A DNA stretch of 64,000 nucleotides from Micromonosporaceae bacterium (lineage in GTDB: Bacteria; Actinomycetota; Actinomycetes; Mycobacteriales; Micromonosporaceae): positions 124,001 through 188,000 of the forward strand of contig JAHRHA010000001.1 of assembly GCA_020027875.1 (NCBI GenBank), in the 5' to 3' direction. Shown here one piece after another: positions 8,297-14,734 of this stretch; within the stretch, counting starts at the first letter, position 1; each line of letters opens with the position of its first letter. The translations under genes were made by a program, and so were the position numbers. The notes below the pieces were generated by a model. That model made no database searches. It saw only the letters and a list, made by a program, of their open reading frames with translations, and was not told where the DNA came from.

Positions 8297-9397
8297 ATGG
8301 CTACCGTCACGTACGCTAAGGCCTCCCGGATCTACCCGGGCAATCCCCGACCTGCTGTCGACTCGCTCGACCTGCAGATCGCGGACGGCGAATTCCTCGT
8401 ACTGGTCGGCCCCTCCGGTTGTGGCAAGTCCACCAGCCTGCGCATGCTCGCTGGCCTGGAGGAGATCGACTCGGGCGCGATCTACATCGACGAGACCGAC
8501 GTCACCAACGTTCCCCCGAAAGCGCGGGACATCGCCATGGTGTTCCAGAACTATGCGCTCTACCCGCACATGACCGTGTACGAGAACATGGCCTTCGCCC
8601 TCAAGCTGCGAAAGACCCCTAAACCGGAGATCGATCGTCGGGTCAAGGACGCCGCTCGTCTGCTCGACATGGACGAGGGTCTGCTCGGCCGCAAGCCGAA
8701 GGCGCTCTCCGGTGGCCAGCGGCAGCGGGTCGCGATGGGCCGCGCCATCGTACGGGAGCCCCAGGTCTTCCTCATGGACGAGCCGCTGTCGAACCTCGAC
8801 GCCAAGCTCCGAGTCCAGACCCGGGCTCAGATCGCCGCGCTGCAGCAGCGGCTCGGTGTCACCACCGTCTACGTCACGCATGACCAGGTCGAGGCGATGA
8901 CGATGGGCGACCGCGTCGCGGTCCTGCTCGACGGCATACTGCAGCAGGTCGATGCGCCGCGCGCCCTGTACGACCGGCCGGCCAACATGTTCGTTGCCGG
9001 TTTCATCGGCTCGCCGGCCATGAATATCCGCACCGTCAGGCTCACCGACACTGGGGCCGACTTCGGCGGGTTGCTGGTCCCGCTCACCAGCGAGCAGGTC
9101 GCCGCGGCCCGTGCCGATGGCGGCAACGACAAGGTCACCGTCGGCTTCCGGCCAGAGCACACCGAGCTCGTCGGAGCGAGTGACGGCGGTATCCCGGTCG
9201 TGGTCGAGCTGGTCGAGGAGCTCGGCTCCGACGCCTACGTCCACGGACACGCGGCACTCAACGGCGACTCCACCAAGGACACCCTCGTGGTGCGTACCGA
9301 CGGCAGGGTCGTGCCCCGCATGGGCGAGACCGTCTTCCTCCGACCGCGCGTCGGCTCGCATCACGTCTTCCACGCCGTCACCGGCGACCGCCTCTGA
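8297..9397 (+). CDS. Sugar ABC transporter ATP-binding protein (MsmK/UgpC type)
   Basis: 366-residue ATPase of the carbohydrate-importer class. Walker A is LVGPSGCGKST near residue 37, the Q-loop VFQNYALYPHMTVYENMAF, the signature LSGGQRQRVAMGRAI, and Walker B VFLMDEPLSNLDAKL with the H-loop VTHD. A C-terminal TOBE/MRP domain of about 120 residues follows (FIGSPAMN, VGFRPEHTEL). In actinobacteria such a solo ATPase often energises several sugar importers whose permeases are encoded elsewhere, and no permease or binding protein is adjacent here. The ATG beginning MATVTYAK was chosen over a GTG 21 nt upstream because family members start at that Met. A strong terminator follows. Confidence 0.95.
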   Translation: MATVTYAKASRIYPGNPRPAVDSLDLQIADGEFLVLVGPSGCGKSTSLRMLAGLEEIDSGAIYIDETDVTNVPPKARDIAMVFQNYALYPHMTVYENMAFALKLRKTPKPEIDRRVKDAARLLDMDEGLLGRKPKALSGGQRQRVAMGRAIVREPQVFLMDEPLSNLDAKLRVQTRAQIAALQQRLGVTTVYVTHDQVEAMTMGDRVAVLLDGILQQVDAPRALYDRPANMFVAGFIGSPAMNIRTVRLTDTGADFGGLLVPLTSEQVAAARADGGNDKVTVGFRPEHTELVGASDGGIPVVVELVEELGSDAYVHGHAALNGDSTKDTLVVRTDGRVVPRMGETVFLRPRVGSHHVFHAVTGDRL

Positions 9398-9410
9398 CCC
9401 ATCACGCGAA

Positions 9411-9438
9411 CGAGGGCGGCCACCCGTGGCCGCCCTCG
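9411..9438 (+). terminator. Terminator of the ABC ATPase gene
   Basis: A perfect 12-bp GC-rich stem (CGAGGGCGGCCA / TGGCCGCCCTCG) with a CCCG loop, 14 bases after the stop. It is a typical actinobacterial I-shaped terminator without a U-tract. Confidence 0.75.
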
Positions 9439-9450
9439 CTCCGTTCGCTC

Positions 9451-9521
9451 CAAGATCGCCGTGATCACGCGCTGACCGTCGCCAAAACGCGTCGATCATG
9501 ACCTCCAGGTCATGATCGACG
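9451..9521 (+). repeat. 71-nt dispersed intergenic repeat, copy A
   Basis: It starts AAGATCGCCGTGATCA and ends in a perfect 15-bp palindrome (CGTCGATCATGACCT, CC, and its complement, 9490-9521). Copy B, reverse-complemented, is at 26535-26605 and matches along almost the whole length, not just in the palindrome. No coding potential is seen. Confidence 0.75.
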
Positions 9522-9531
9522 GAGGGGTGGT

Positions 9532-9537
9532 TAGCGT
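9532..9537 (+). promoter_or_regulatory. -10 box, leaderless start of PAP2 gene
   Basis: TAGCGT, 6 nt before the GTG at 9544. Confidence 0.6.
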
Positions 9538-9543
9538 GGGGGC

Positions 9544-10236
9544 GTGACGGTACGGGCACCGGGGCGAGCGGCTCGGTTCGCGCTTCGCCCCGTCAGCCCA
9601 ACGGGTTGGTGGCCCGATCTAGTGCTGCTCGCCGGACTCGCGGCCGTCACCGGTTTGGTCGCGCTCGCGCCGGTCCGCTCGCTCGACCTAGCCGTCCGCG
9701 ACATCTCCGACGCGCATCGCCCCGACTGGGCGGAGAACACCGCCGAACTGCTCAATCGCCTCGGCTCCGGCGGGCTGCTCGCGGCGGCGGCTCTGCTGAT
9801 CGCCGTCGTCGTCGCACTCGTCCGCCGGTCACCCTGGCCGATCGCTCCGGTCGTCGCCGCCTTCCTCCTGACCGGCATCGTCATCCAGCCGCTGAAGCTG
9901 CTCTTCCACCGCGCGGCTCCGCATTCGACGCTGCCAGACGACATCGAGGTGCGCCTGTTCAGCCAGCCCGACGGGCTGTCCTACCCCTCGGGTCATGCCG
10001 TCAACACGATCGTCTGGTACGGCCTGATCTGCCTGCTTCTTGCGGCCTGGCTACGCCCGGCGCTGCGGACCTGGGTGCGCTGGGTGCCGCCCATCGTCGT
10101 CGGCTTCACCGCGACGTACCTCGGCTACCACTGGCTTACTGACATGTTCGCCGGCCTCTGCCTCGGCGTACTCATCGATCGCACCATCGCCCGCACCCCT
10201 TGGCCCGCCCTCCGCGAAACCGCCGTAGGCGCGTGA
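9544..10236 (+). CDS. PAP2-family membrane phosphatase
   Basis: 230-residue integral membrane phosphatase of the PAP2/undecaprenyl-pyrophosphatase type. The three phosphatase motifs are visible: KLLFHRAAPH (motif 1, about residues 119-128), LSYPSGHAVNT (motif 2) and GYHWLTDMFAGL (motif 3). About five or six hydrophobic segments are present. It should act on a lipid pyrophosphate at the outer face of the membrane; the exact lipid is not determinable. The GTG start follows a -10 box. A 71-nt dispersed repeat lies just upstream. Confidence 0.88.
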   Translation: MTVRAPGRAARFALRPVSPTGWWPDLVLLAGLAAVTGLVALAPVRSLDLAVRDISDAHRPDWAENTAELLNRLGSGGLLAAAALLIAVVVALVRRSPWPIAPVVAAFLLTGIVIQPLKLLFHRAAPHSTLPDDIEVRLFSQPDGLSYPSGHAVNTIVWYGLICLLLAAWLRPALRTWVRWVPPIVVGFTATYLGYHWLTDMFAGLCLGVLIDRTIARTPWPALRETAVGA

Positions 10237-10247
10237 TCGCATGAGCG

Positions 10248-10297
10248 TGTGGGATCGTCCGTTCCAGGCGGGCCCGCACGACACGGGGAATCCCACA
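10248..10297. terminator. Inverted repeat between convergent PAP2 and DeoR genes
   Basis: TGTGGGAT pairs with ATCCCACA across a 34-nt gap that itself holds the palindrome GCGGGCCCGC. It is placed to terminate both convergent genes. Confidence 0.45.
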
Positions 10298-10328
10298 AAG
10301 ATCTCCCAACCATCTGGCAGCACGGGAA

Positions 10329-11117
10329 CTAGACGCGGACCACGTCGATGCCGGCGGCGGTGAAGGGGGCGATATCGGCGTCGGTCGCGTCGGCGTCGGT
10401 CACCAGCGTGTGTACCTTTTCGGCCGGGCAGACCCGGGCGAAGGCGTGCTTGCCGAGTTTGGATGAGTCCGCGATCACGACGATCCGGCGGGCGCGCGAC
10501 GCGAGCAAGCTGTTCATGGCCGCCTCACCCTCGTGGTGGGAGGCGGCACCGAGGGCCGCGTCGAACCCGTCAACCCCCAGGAACGCCAAGTCGAGGGTGA
10601 GCTCCCGAAGGATCCCGGTCGCGAGCGGGCCGACCAGCTCGTAGGACTGCGGCCGGATCACCCCGCCGGTCACCACGATCTTCATGCGCGATCGCACGAT
10701 CAGCTCGTTGGCGATGTTCAGCGCGTTGGTCACGATCGTGAGCTGGGGACCGTCCGCGCCGGTGCCCGAGAGGTCTGGCCGGGCCGCGAGCGCGCGCGCC
10801 ACCTCGGTCGTGGTGGTACCCCCGGTTAGGCCGACGACCATGGCGGGCGCCACCAGAGCAGCCGCAGCCGCGCCAATGCGCTGCTTCTCCGGAGCGTGCT
10901 TCGCCGACTTGTAGCGCAACGGCAGGTCGTACGAGACGCCGTTGACCACGGCACCGCCGCGCGTGCGCGTGATCATCTGCTGCTGCGCGAGCTGGTCGAA
11001 GTCGCGCCGGATGGTGGCCTGGGAGACCACGAGGCGATCCGCCGCGTCCTCCACGGTGATCCGACCCGTCTCAGTCAGTAGCTCCAGGAGCGCGTTCCAG
11101 CGCGCGTAGCGGTCCAC
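10329..11117 (-). CDS. DeoR-family regulator of the amino-sugar genes
   Basis: 262-residue DeoR/GlpR-type repressor. The winged helix-turn-helix lies at residues about 1-60 (LLTETGRITVEDAADRLVVS, then QATIRRDFDQLAQQQMI). It is followed by the DeoRC sensor domain that binds phosphorylated sugars (VGLTGGTTTTEVARAL, LDLAFLGVDGFD, VVIADSSKLGKHAFARV). The GTG start was chosen because GAGGAGG lies 5 nt before it; a longer frame upstream has no such support. It is divergent from a ROK kinase and nagA, so it probably controls them in response to a phosphorylated amino sugar. An inverted repeat in the shared promoter is a candidate operator. Confidence 0.92.
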   Translation of the reverse strand: MDRYARWNALLELLTETGRITVEDAADRLVVSQATIRRDFDQLAQQQMITRTRGGAVVNGVSYDLPLRYKSAKHAPEKQRIGAAAAALVAPAMVVGLTGGTTTTEVARALAARPDLSGTGADGPQLTIVTNALNIANELIVRSRMKIVVTGGVIRPQSYELVGPLATGILRELTLDLAFLGVDGFDAALGAASHHEGEAAMNSLLASRARRIVVIADSSKLGKHAFARVCPAEKVHTLVTDADATDADIAPFTAAGIDVVRV

Positions 11118-11151
11118 GTCGACCTCCTCAGAGTCCGCGCGCCACCCTGCT

Positions 11152-11185
11152 GCGCATCGGTGAGCGCTCGTGCACAATGATGCGC
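11152..11185. promoter_or_regulatory. Candidate operator for the DeoR-family regulator
   Basis: GCGCATC and GATGCGC face each other 20 nt apart in the short divergent promoter between the regulator and the ROK kinase. The position fits an operator; binding is inferred. Confidence 0.35.
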
Positions 11186-11219
11186 GAAACACCCCCGGAA
11201 CGTCGAGTCAGGTGCGCGA

Positions 11220-12149
11220 ATGACACATGAGAAGTCCGGCGTGGCGATCGCCGTCGATGTCGGGGGTACCGGCATCAAGTGCGCCCTGGTCGACAGCGCC
11301 GGCGAGGTCCGGCGCACGCAGCGGTACCCGACGGGTCGCGAACGGGGCCCCGACGTCGTCGTCGACACTATCGTCGGCGTGGCCGCGGACCTCACGACCG
11401 CGGCGTGGCTCGATGGGCTTACCCCGGTCGCCGTCGGCGTCGTCGTGCCCGGCATCGTCAACGAGGCGGCCGGCGTGGCCGAATGGTCGGCCAACCTCGG
11501 CCTACGCGACGTGCCGCTACGCGATCTCGTCGCCAAACAGGTCGGCCTCCCAACCGCGCTGGGCCACGACGTACGGGCGGGCGCGCTCGCCGAGGCTCGG
11601 CTCGGCGCCGGCCGTACGACGCGGCGCATGCTCTTCGTCGCGATCGGCACCGGCATCGCCGGCGGCTTCGTCGTCGACGGCCGAGTCGACCCCGGCGCCC
11701 ATGGCGCAAGCGGCGAGATCGGCCACGTCGTCGTGCGCACCGGTGCCGACGCGCGAGACTGTGAGTGCGGCGGGCGGGGCTGCCTCGAGGCGTACTCATC
11801 GGCGGCGGCGATCGGGCGGGCCTACGGCGCCGACGGGGTAAGCGCCGCAGAGGTGGCGGCGCGGGCGGCGGCTGGCGAGCCGCGGGCCGCTGCGGTCTGG
11901 GCGGAGGCGGTCGACGCTCTCGCCGACGGGCTCCTCGCCGGGATTGCGCTCTTCGACCCAAGGGTGATCGTCCTCGGCGGCGGGCTCGCCGAGGCCGGCC
12001 AGATCCTGCTGGATCCACTCATGCACGCGCTCGAGCAGCGGCGGACCTTTCACCGACTGCCGATCATCGCCCGTGCCGAACTCGGAGACGAGGCCGGCTG
12101 CCAGGGCGCGGCGATCCTCGCCCTCGATCTCGTCCGCGCCGACTGGTGA
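11220..12149 (+). CDS. ROK-family sugar kinase (probable glucokinase or N-acetylglucosamine kinase)
   Basis: 309-residue ATP-dependent hexokinase of the ROK family. The N-terminal phosphate loop is AIAVDVGGTGIKCALVD, the catalytic and sugar site LGHDVRAGALAEARLG, the second phosphate motif IGTGIAGGFVVDG, and the zinc motif CECGGRGCLEAYSS (CxCGxxGCxE). It is followed 47 nt later by nagA and divergent from a DeoR regulator, which suggests it phosphorylates GlcNAc or a related amino sugar for the deacetylase. True glucokinase activity cannot be excluded. The ATG is taken from family alignment. Confidence 0.9.
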   Translation: MTHEKSGVAIAVDVGGTGIKCALVDSAGEVRRTQRYPTGRERGPDVVVDTIVGVAADLTTAAWLDGLTPVAVGVVVPGIVNEAAGVAEWSANLGLRDVPLRDLVAKQVGLPTALGHDVRAGALAEARLGAGRTTRRMLFVAIGTGIAGGFVVDGRVDPGAHGASGEIGHVVVRTGADARDCECGGRGCLEAYSSAAAIGRAYGADGVSAAEVAARAAAGEPRAAAVWAEAVDALADGLLAGIALFDPRVIVLGGGLAEAGQILLDPLMHALEQRRTFHRLPIIARAELGDEAGCQGAAILALDLVRADW

Positions 12150-12162
12150 GCGACGTGCACGA

Positions 12163-12199
12163 ATGAGCCAGGTACCCGAATGAGCCAGGTACCCGAATG
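12163..12199 (+). repeat. 17-nt tandem repeat forming two mini-ORFs that run into nagA
   Basis: ATGAGCCAGGTACCCGA occurs twice in tandem (12163, 12180), and the third, diverging copy supplies the nagA start (12197). Each full copy reads as a six-codon ORF (MSQVPE) whose TGA overlaps the ATG of the next copy (ATGA). The arrangement is ROK stop, mini-ORF 1, mini-ORF 2, nagA, each coupled by one-base overlaps. Confidence 0.85.
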
Positions 12200-13315
12200 A
12201 GCCAGGCATTACGCGGTCGCGTGGTCACGCCGGACGGCGTGATCGAGGACGGCGTGGTCCGGATCGCGGCCGGCCGCATCACCGACGTGCGCCCCGCCGG
12301 GCGTACCAGAGTCATCTCCGCGACGGCGGCTTGGATCCTGCCCGGCTTCGTCGACATCCACGTCCACGGCGGCGGCGGGCACACCTTCACCACCGGCGAC
12401 CCCGCGCAGGCCCGCGCCGCCGCCGCGTTCCACGCCCGGTATGGGACCACAACCATGCTCGCGAGCCTCGTCACCGCTCCGCGCGAGCTGCTGCACGAGG
12501 CCACCGTGGCGCTCAGGCCGCTGGTCGACGAGGGGGTGCTCGCCGGGCTGCACCTGGAGGGGCCGTACCTATCCCCGGCCCGCTGCGGCGCCCAGAATCC
12601 GGCCTACCTGCGCGACCCGGACCTAGCCGAGCTGGGCCACCTGCTCGATCTCGGGGGCGTGCGAATGGTGACTCTCGCCCCGGAGCTGCCCCGCGCTTTG
12701 GAGGCGATCCGCCTGCTCCGGCGACGTGGCGTGGTCGCGGCGATCGGACACACCGACGCGACGTACGAGCAGACGCTCGCCGCCGTCGAGGCCGGGGCGA
12801 GCGTCGGCACGCATGTGTGCAACGCCATGCGGCCGGTGCACCATCGAGATCCTGGACCCATCGTGGCGTTGCTCGACGCGCCGGGCGTGGTGTGCGAGCA
12901 GGTCGCCGACGGCGTGCACCTGCACGACGGGATGCTGCGACACACCGTACGAGCAGCGGGACCCGACCGGGTCGCGCTCGTCACCGACGCCATGGCGGCT
13001 GCCGGCATGCCGGACGGCGAGTATGAGCTCGGCGGCCAGGCCGTCCGCGTCGCGGGTGGCGTGGCAAGGCTCGCGAACGACGGCACCATCGCTGGCAGCA
13101 CGCTGACGATGGATGCCGCACTCCGCCGCACGGTCCACAGTGGAGTGGGTATCGCCGCCGCCTCGGCCATGGCATCGACGACCCCGGCGCTAGCACTGGG
13201 GCTCGAGGAGGAGGTGGGCGCGATCGTACCCGGGCTGCGCGCCGACCTCGTGCTCCTCGACGACGAGTTACGTGTGATCGACGTGTTCCGCCGGGGTCGG
13301 CGACACCCAGTCTGA
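12197..13315 (+). CDS. nagA: N-acetylglucosamine-6-phosphate deacetylase
   Basis: 372-residue amidohydrolase that converts GlcNAc-6-phosphate to glucosamine-6-phosphate and acetate. Metal and substrate motifs are in order: GFVDIHVHGGGGHTF, GLHLEGPYLSP, AAIGHTDATYEQT, GTHVCNAMRPVHHRDPG, DGVHLHDGMLRHTV and VTDAMAAAGMPDGEYELG with the catalytic Asp. Length is normal. It follows the ROK kinase, together giving kinase then deacetylase. Its start lies in the third unit of a 17-nt tandem repeat. Deaminase nagB is not in the window. Confidence 0.95.
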   Translation: MSQALRGRVVTPDGVIEDGVVRIAAGRITDVRPAGRTRVISATAAWILPGFVDIHVHGGGGHTFTTGDPAQARAAAAFHARYGTTTMLASLVTAPRELLHEATVALRPLVDEGVLAGLHLEGPYLSPARCGAQNPAYLRDPDLAELGHLLDLGGVRMVTLAPELPRALEAIRLLRRRGVVAAIGHTDATYEQTLAAVEAGASVGTHVCNAMRPVHHRDPGPIVALLDAPGVVCEQVADGVHLHDGMLRHTVRAAGPDRVALVTDAMAAAGMPDGEYELGGQAVRVAGGVARLANDGTIAGSTLTMDAALRRTVHSGVGIAAASAMASTTPALALGLEEEVGAIVPGLRADLVLLDDELRVIDVFRRGRRHPV

Positions 13316-13362
13316 CCTGCGTTGTTTCGGCGCGGACGCTCGCTTGCGCGGCACTTCTACCC

Positions 13363-13368
13363 TAGTGT
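13363..13368 (+). promoter_or_regulatory. -10 box, leaderless start of DUF3263 gene
   Basis: TAGTGT, 7 nt before the GTG at 13376; an overlapping TACCCT box sits 5 nt further upstream. Confidence 0.5.
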
Positions 13369-13375
13369 GCGGCTT

Positions 13376-13771
13376 GTGGACGTCCCCGCCGCCGACGTTA
13401 GCCCCACGGCGTTGGACTGGCGCACCGTCGCCGACATCATCACGGCTACGGTCCTGCCCGATGCGGTCGAAAACGACGCGGCCGCCATCCTCGACGCAGT
13501 CGACGCGACGGTCATCGACGATTCAGCGAAGGACCAATCGCGTCTGAGCGACCGGCAGCGGGCAATCCTTGAGTTCGAGCGGCAGTGGTGGCGCCAACAA
13601 GGCGCCAAGGAACAAGCCATCCGGGAACACTTCGAGATGTCGCCGACTCGTTACTATCAGGCGCTCAACGCCTTACTCGACCTTCCGCAGGCGCTCAGCT
13701 ACGACCCTACCCTGGTACACCGGCTGCAACGGCTGCGTACGTCGGCACTACGCACGCGGCGCCTTCGCTGA
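13376..13771 (+). CDS. DUF3263 protein, probable small DNA-binding regulator
   Basis: 131 residues from the chosen GTG. The C-terminal part (LSDRQRAILEFERQWWRQQG, then KEQAIREHFEMSPTRYYQAL) is the actinobacterial DUF3263 domain. It has a helix-turn-helix appearance: a short acidic helix, then a recognition-like helix before TRYYQALNALLD. No function is established. An upstream start 54 nt earlier is possible, but the -10 box just before this GTG argues for a leaderless transcript starting here. The protein has no signal or membrane segment. Confidence 0.8.
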   Translation: MDVPAADVSPTALDWRTVADIITATVLPDAVENDAAAILDAVDATVIDDSAKDQSRLSDRQRAILEFERQWWRQQGAKEQAIREHFEMSPTRYYQALNALLDLPQALSYDPTLVHRLQRLRTSALRTRRLR

Positions 13772-13809
13772 GGGGTCAGCTTCGAGTGTCGGCTTCCTGA
13801 CCTGGCACG

Positions 13810-14006
13810 ATGTGGCGCTCACCGGTCACACTCGACGGCACAACCAAGATCCGCGACGGTCGTGAGATGGTGCGTCGCAGAATGCTTCATGGGGCGGCGC
13901 TAATGGTCTGCTCTTCCGAACCGACAGGGACGGCCACGTGACCGCCATAGAGGCGGGCAGGTACGAAACGCTCGAGTTCAGATTCACCGAAGGTGAGGGC
14001 TGCTGA
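13810..14006 (+). pseudogene. Remnant of a lipoprotein paralogue
   Basis: Two frames together read like the C-terminal domain of a secreted protein: LDGTTKIRDGRE in one frame, then after a frameshift ASWGGANGLLFRTDRDGHVT and TEGEGC-stop in another. The ending, with an aromatic strand and a final GEGC, parallels the intact lipoprotein that begins two bases later (VFYLDPTNTK, TGEGC-stop). It looks like the decayed tail of a tandem duplicate with its 5' part lost. Confidence 0.5.
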
Positions 14007-14007
14007 G

Positions 14008-14658
14008 ATGGGAACCAACGCCTCACGGCTGGCCACGGCGCTCGCCGCCACCGGCCTGGTCGTCCTGGTGGCTGCCGGGTGCGACGGGGGAACACCCAGC
14101 GGCGGGCCAACGCCCGGCCCGGGCACGCCGACGGGCACAGGTCCATCGGCCACAGTGTCCACGAGCGCCAGCCCCACCCTCTCGCCGACGCCTCCGCCGA
14201 CCGACCCCGCCATCGTGTTCGCCGCGGACGGCATCGGTGCCTACGTCATCGGCACGGCCTTGTCCGATCTGTCCGGCCGCGGCCTGATCACCGGTGTCTT
14301 CGAGAGCCAACTCTGTGCCGACTCCAAGGGCGCCAACGCGACGGGCCGGTACGCCGGACAACTCACCTTCTCGTTCCTGGCCAACCGGCTCGTGGCGGTC
14401 CACACCACCGCACCCGGACTGGTGACGCCGTCGGGGGCCCGCGTGGGCATGTCGCTCGCCGCGATCCAGGACATCTACGGCAGTCGTGGCACCCTGATCA
14501 CGGGTACGCACGGTAACAAGGCATTGGTGGTACGGGTCCCGGCCTCCGGTCTGGCCATCGTGTTCTACCTCGACCCGACCAACACCAAGGTGGCGTCGAT
14601 GAGCGGGGGCGAGGCCCAGCGCCTCGAGGACGCGGCCCGAACGGGAGAAGGTTGCTGA
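14008..14658 (+). CDS. Lipoprotein, secreted, unknown function
   Basis: 216 residues. The signal peptide is type II with lipobox LVAAGC near residue 24. A Pro/Thr/Gly-rich linker of about 45 residues follows, then a folded domain (AADGIGAYVIGTALSDLSG and GARVGMSLAAIQDIYG). The two motifs look like a repeated half-domain, in each of which a glycine-rich turn precedes a helix. Cys pairs (ESQLCADS and the terminal GEGC) probably form a disulphide. The ATG is preceded by AAGGTGAGG at good distance. It is expected to be anchored on the outer face of the membrane. The role is unknown. Confidence 0.8.
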   Translation: MGTNASRLATALAATGLVVLVAAGCDGGTPSGGPTPGPGTPTGTGPSATVSTSASPTLSPTPPPTDPAIVFAADGIGAYVIGTALSDLSGRGLITGVFESQLCADSKGANATGRYAGQLTFSFLANRLVAVHTTAPGLVTPSGARVGMSLAAIQDIYGSRGTLITGTHGNKALVVRVPASGLAIVFYLDPTNTKVASMSGGEAQRLEDAARTGEGC

Positions 14659-14721
14659 GACCAGCCTGAGACGTAGTCACCCTCCAGGGTTTCCACTGAC
14701 GTTCCCGGGCCCGTGGCGTCG

Positions 14722-14727
14722 TACCGT
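14722..14727 (+). promoter_or_regulatory. -10 box, leaderless start of the peptidase-ABC fusion gene
   Basis: TACCGT, 7 nt before the ATG at 14735. Confidence 0.55.
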
Positions 14728-14734
14728 GGTGCCC

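Noticed and set aside
8246-9559. 437-codon minus-strand frame opposite the ABC ATPase
   Set aside because: No motifs, and the plus strand carries all ABC signatures; an antisense shadow.
12163-12199. CRISPR-like interpretation of the short tandem repeats (here, 43882 and 59518)
   Set aside because: Units are directly adjacent without spacers, and no cas genes are present anywhere in the window.
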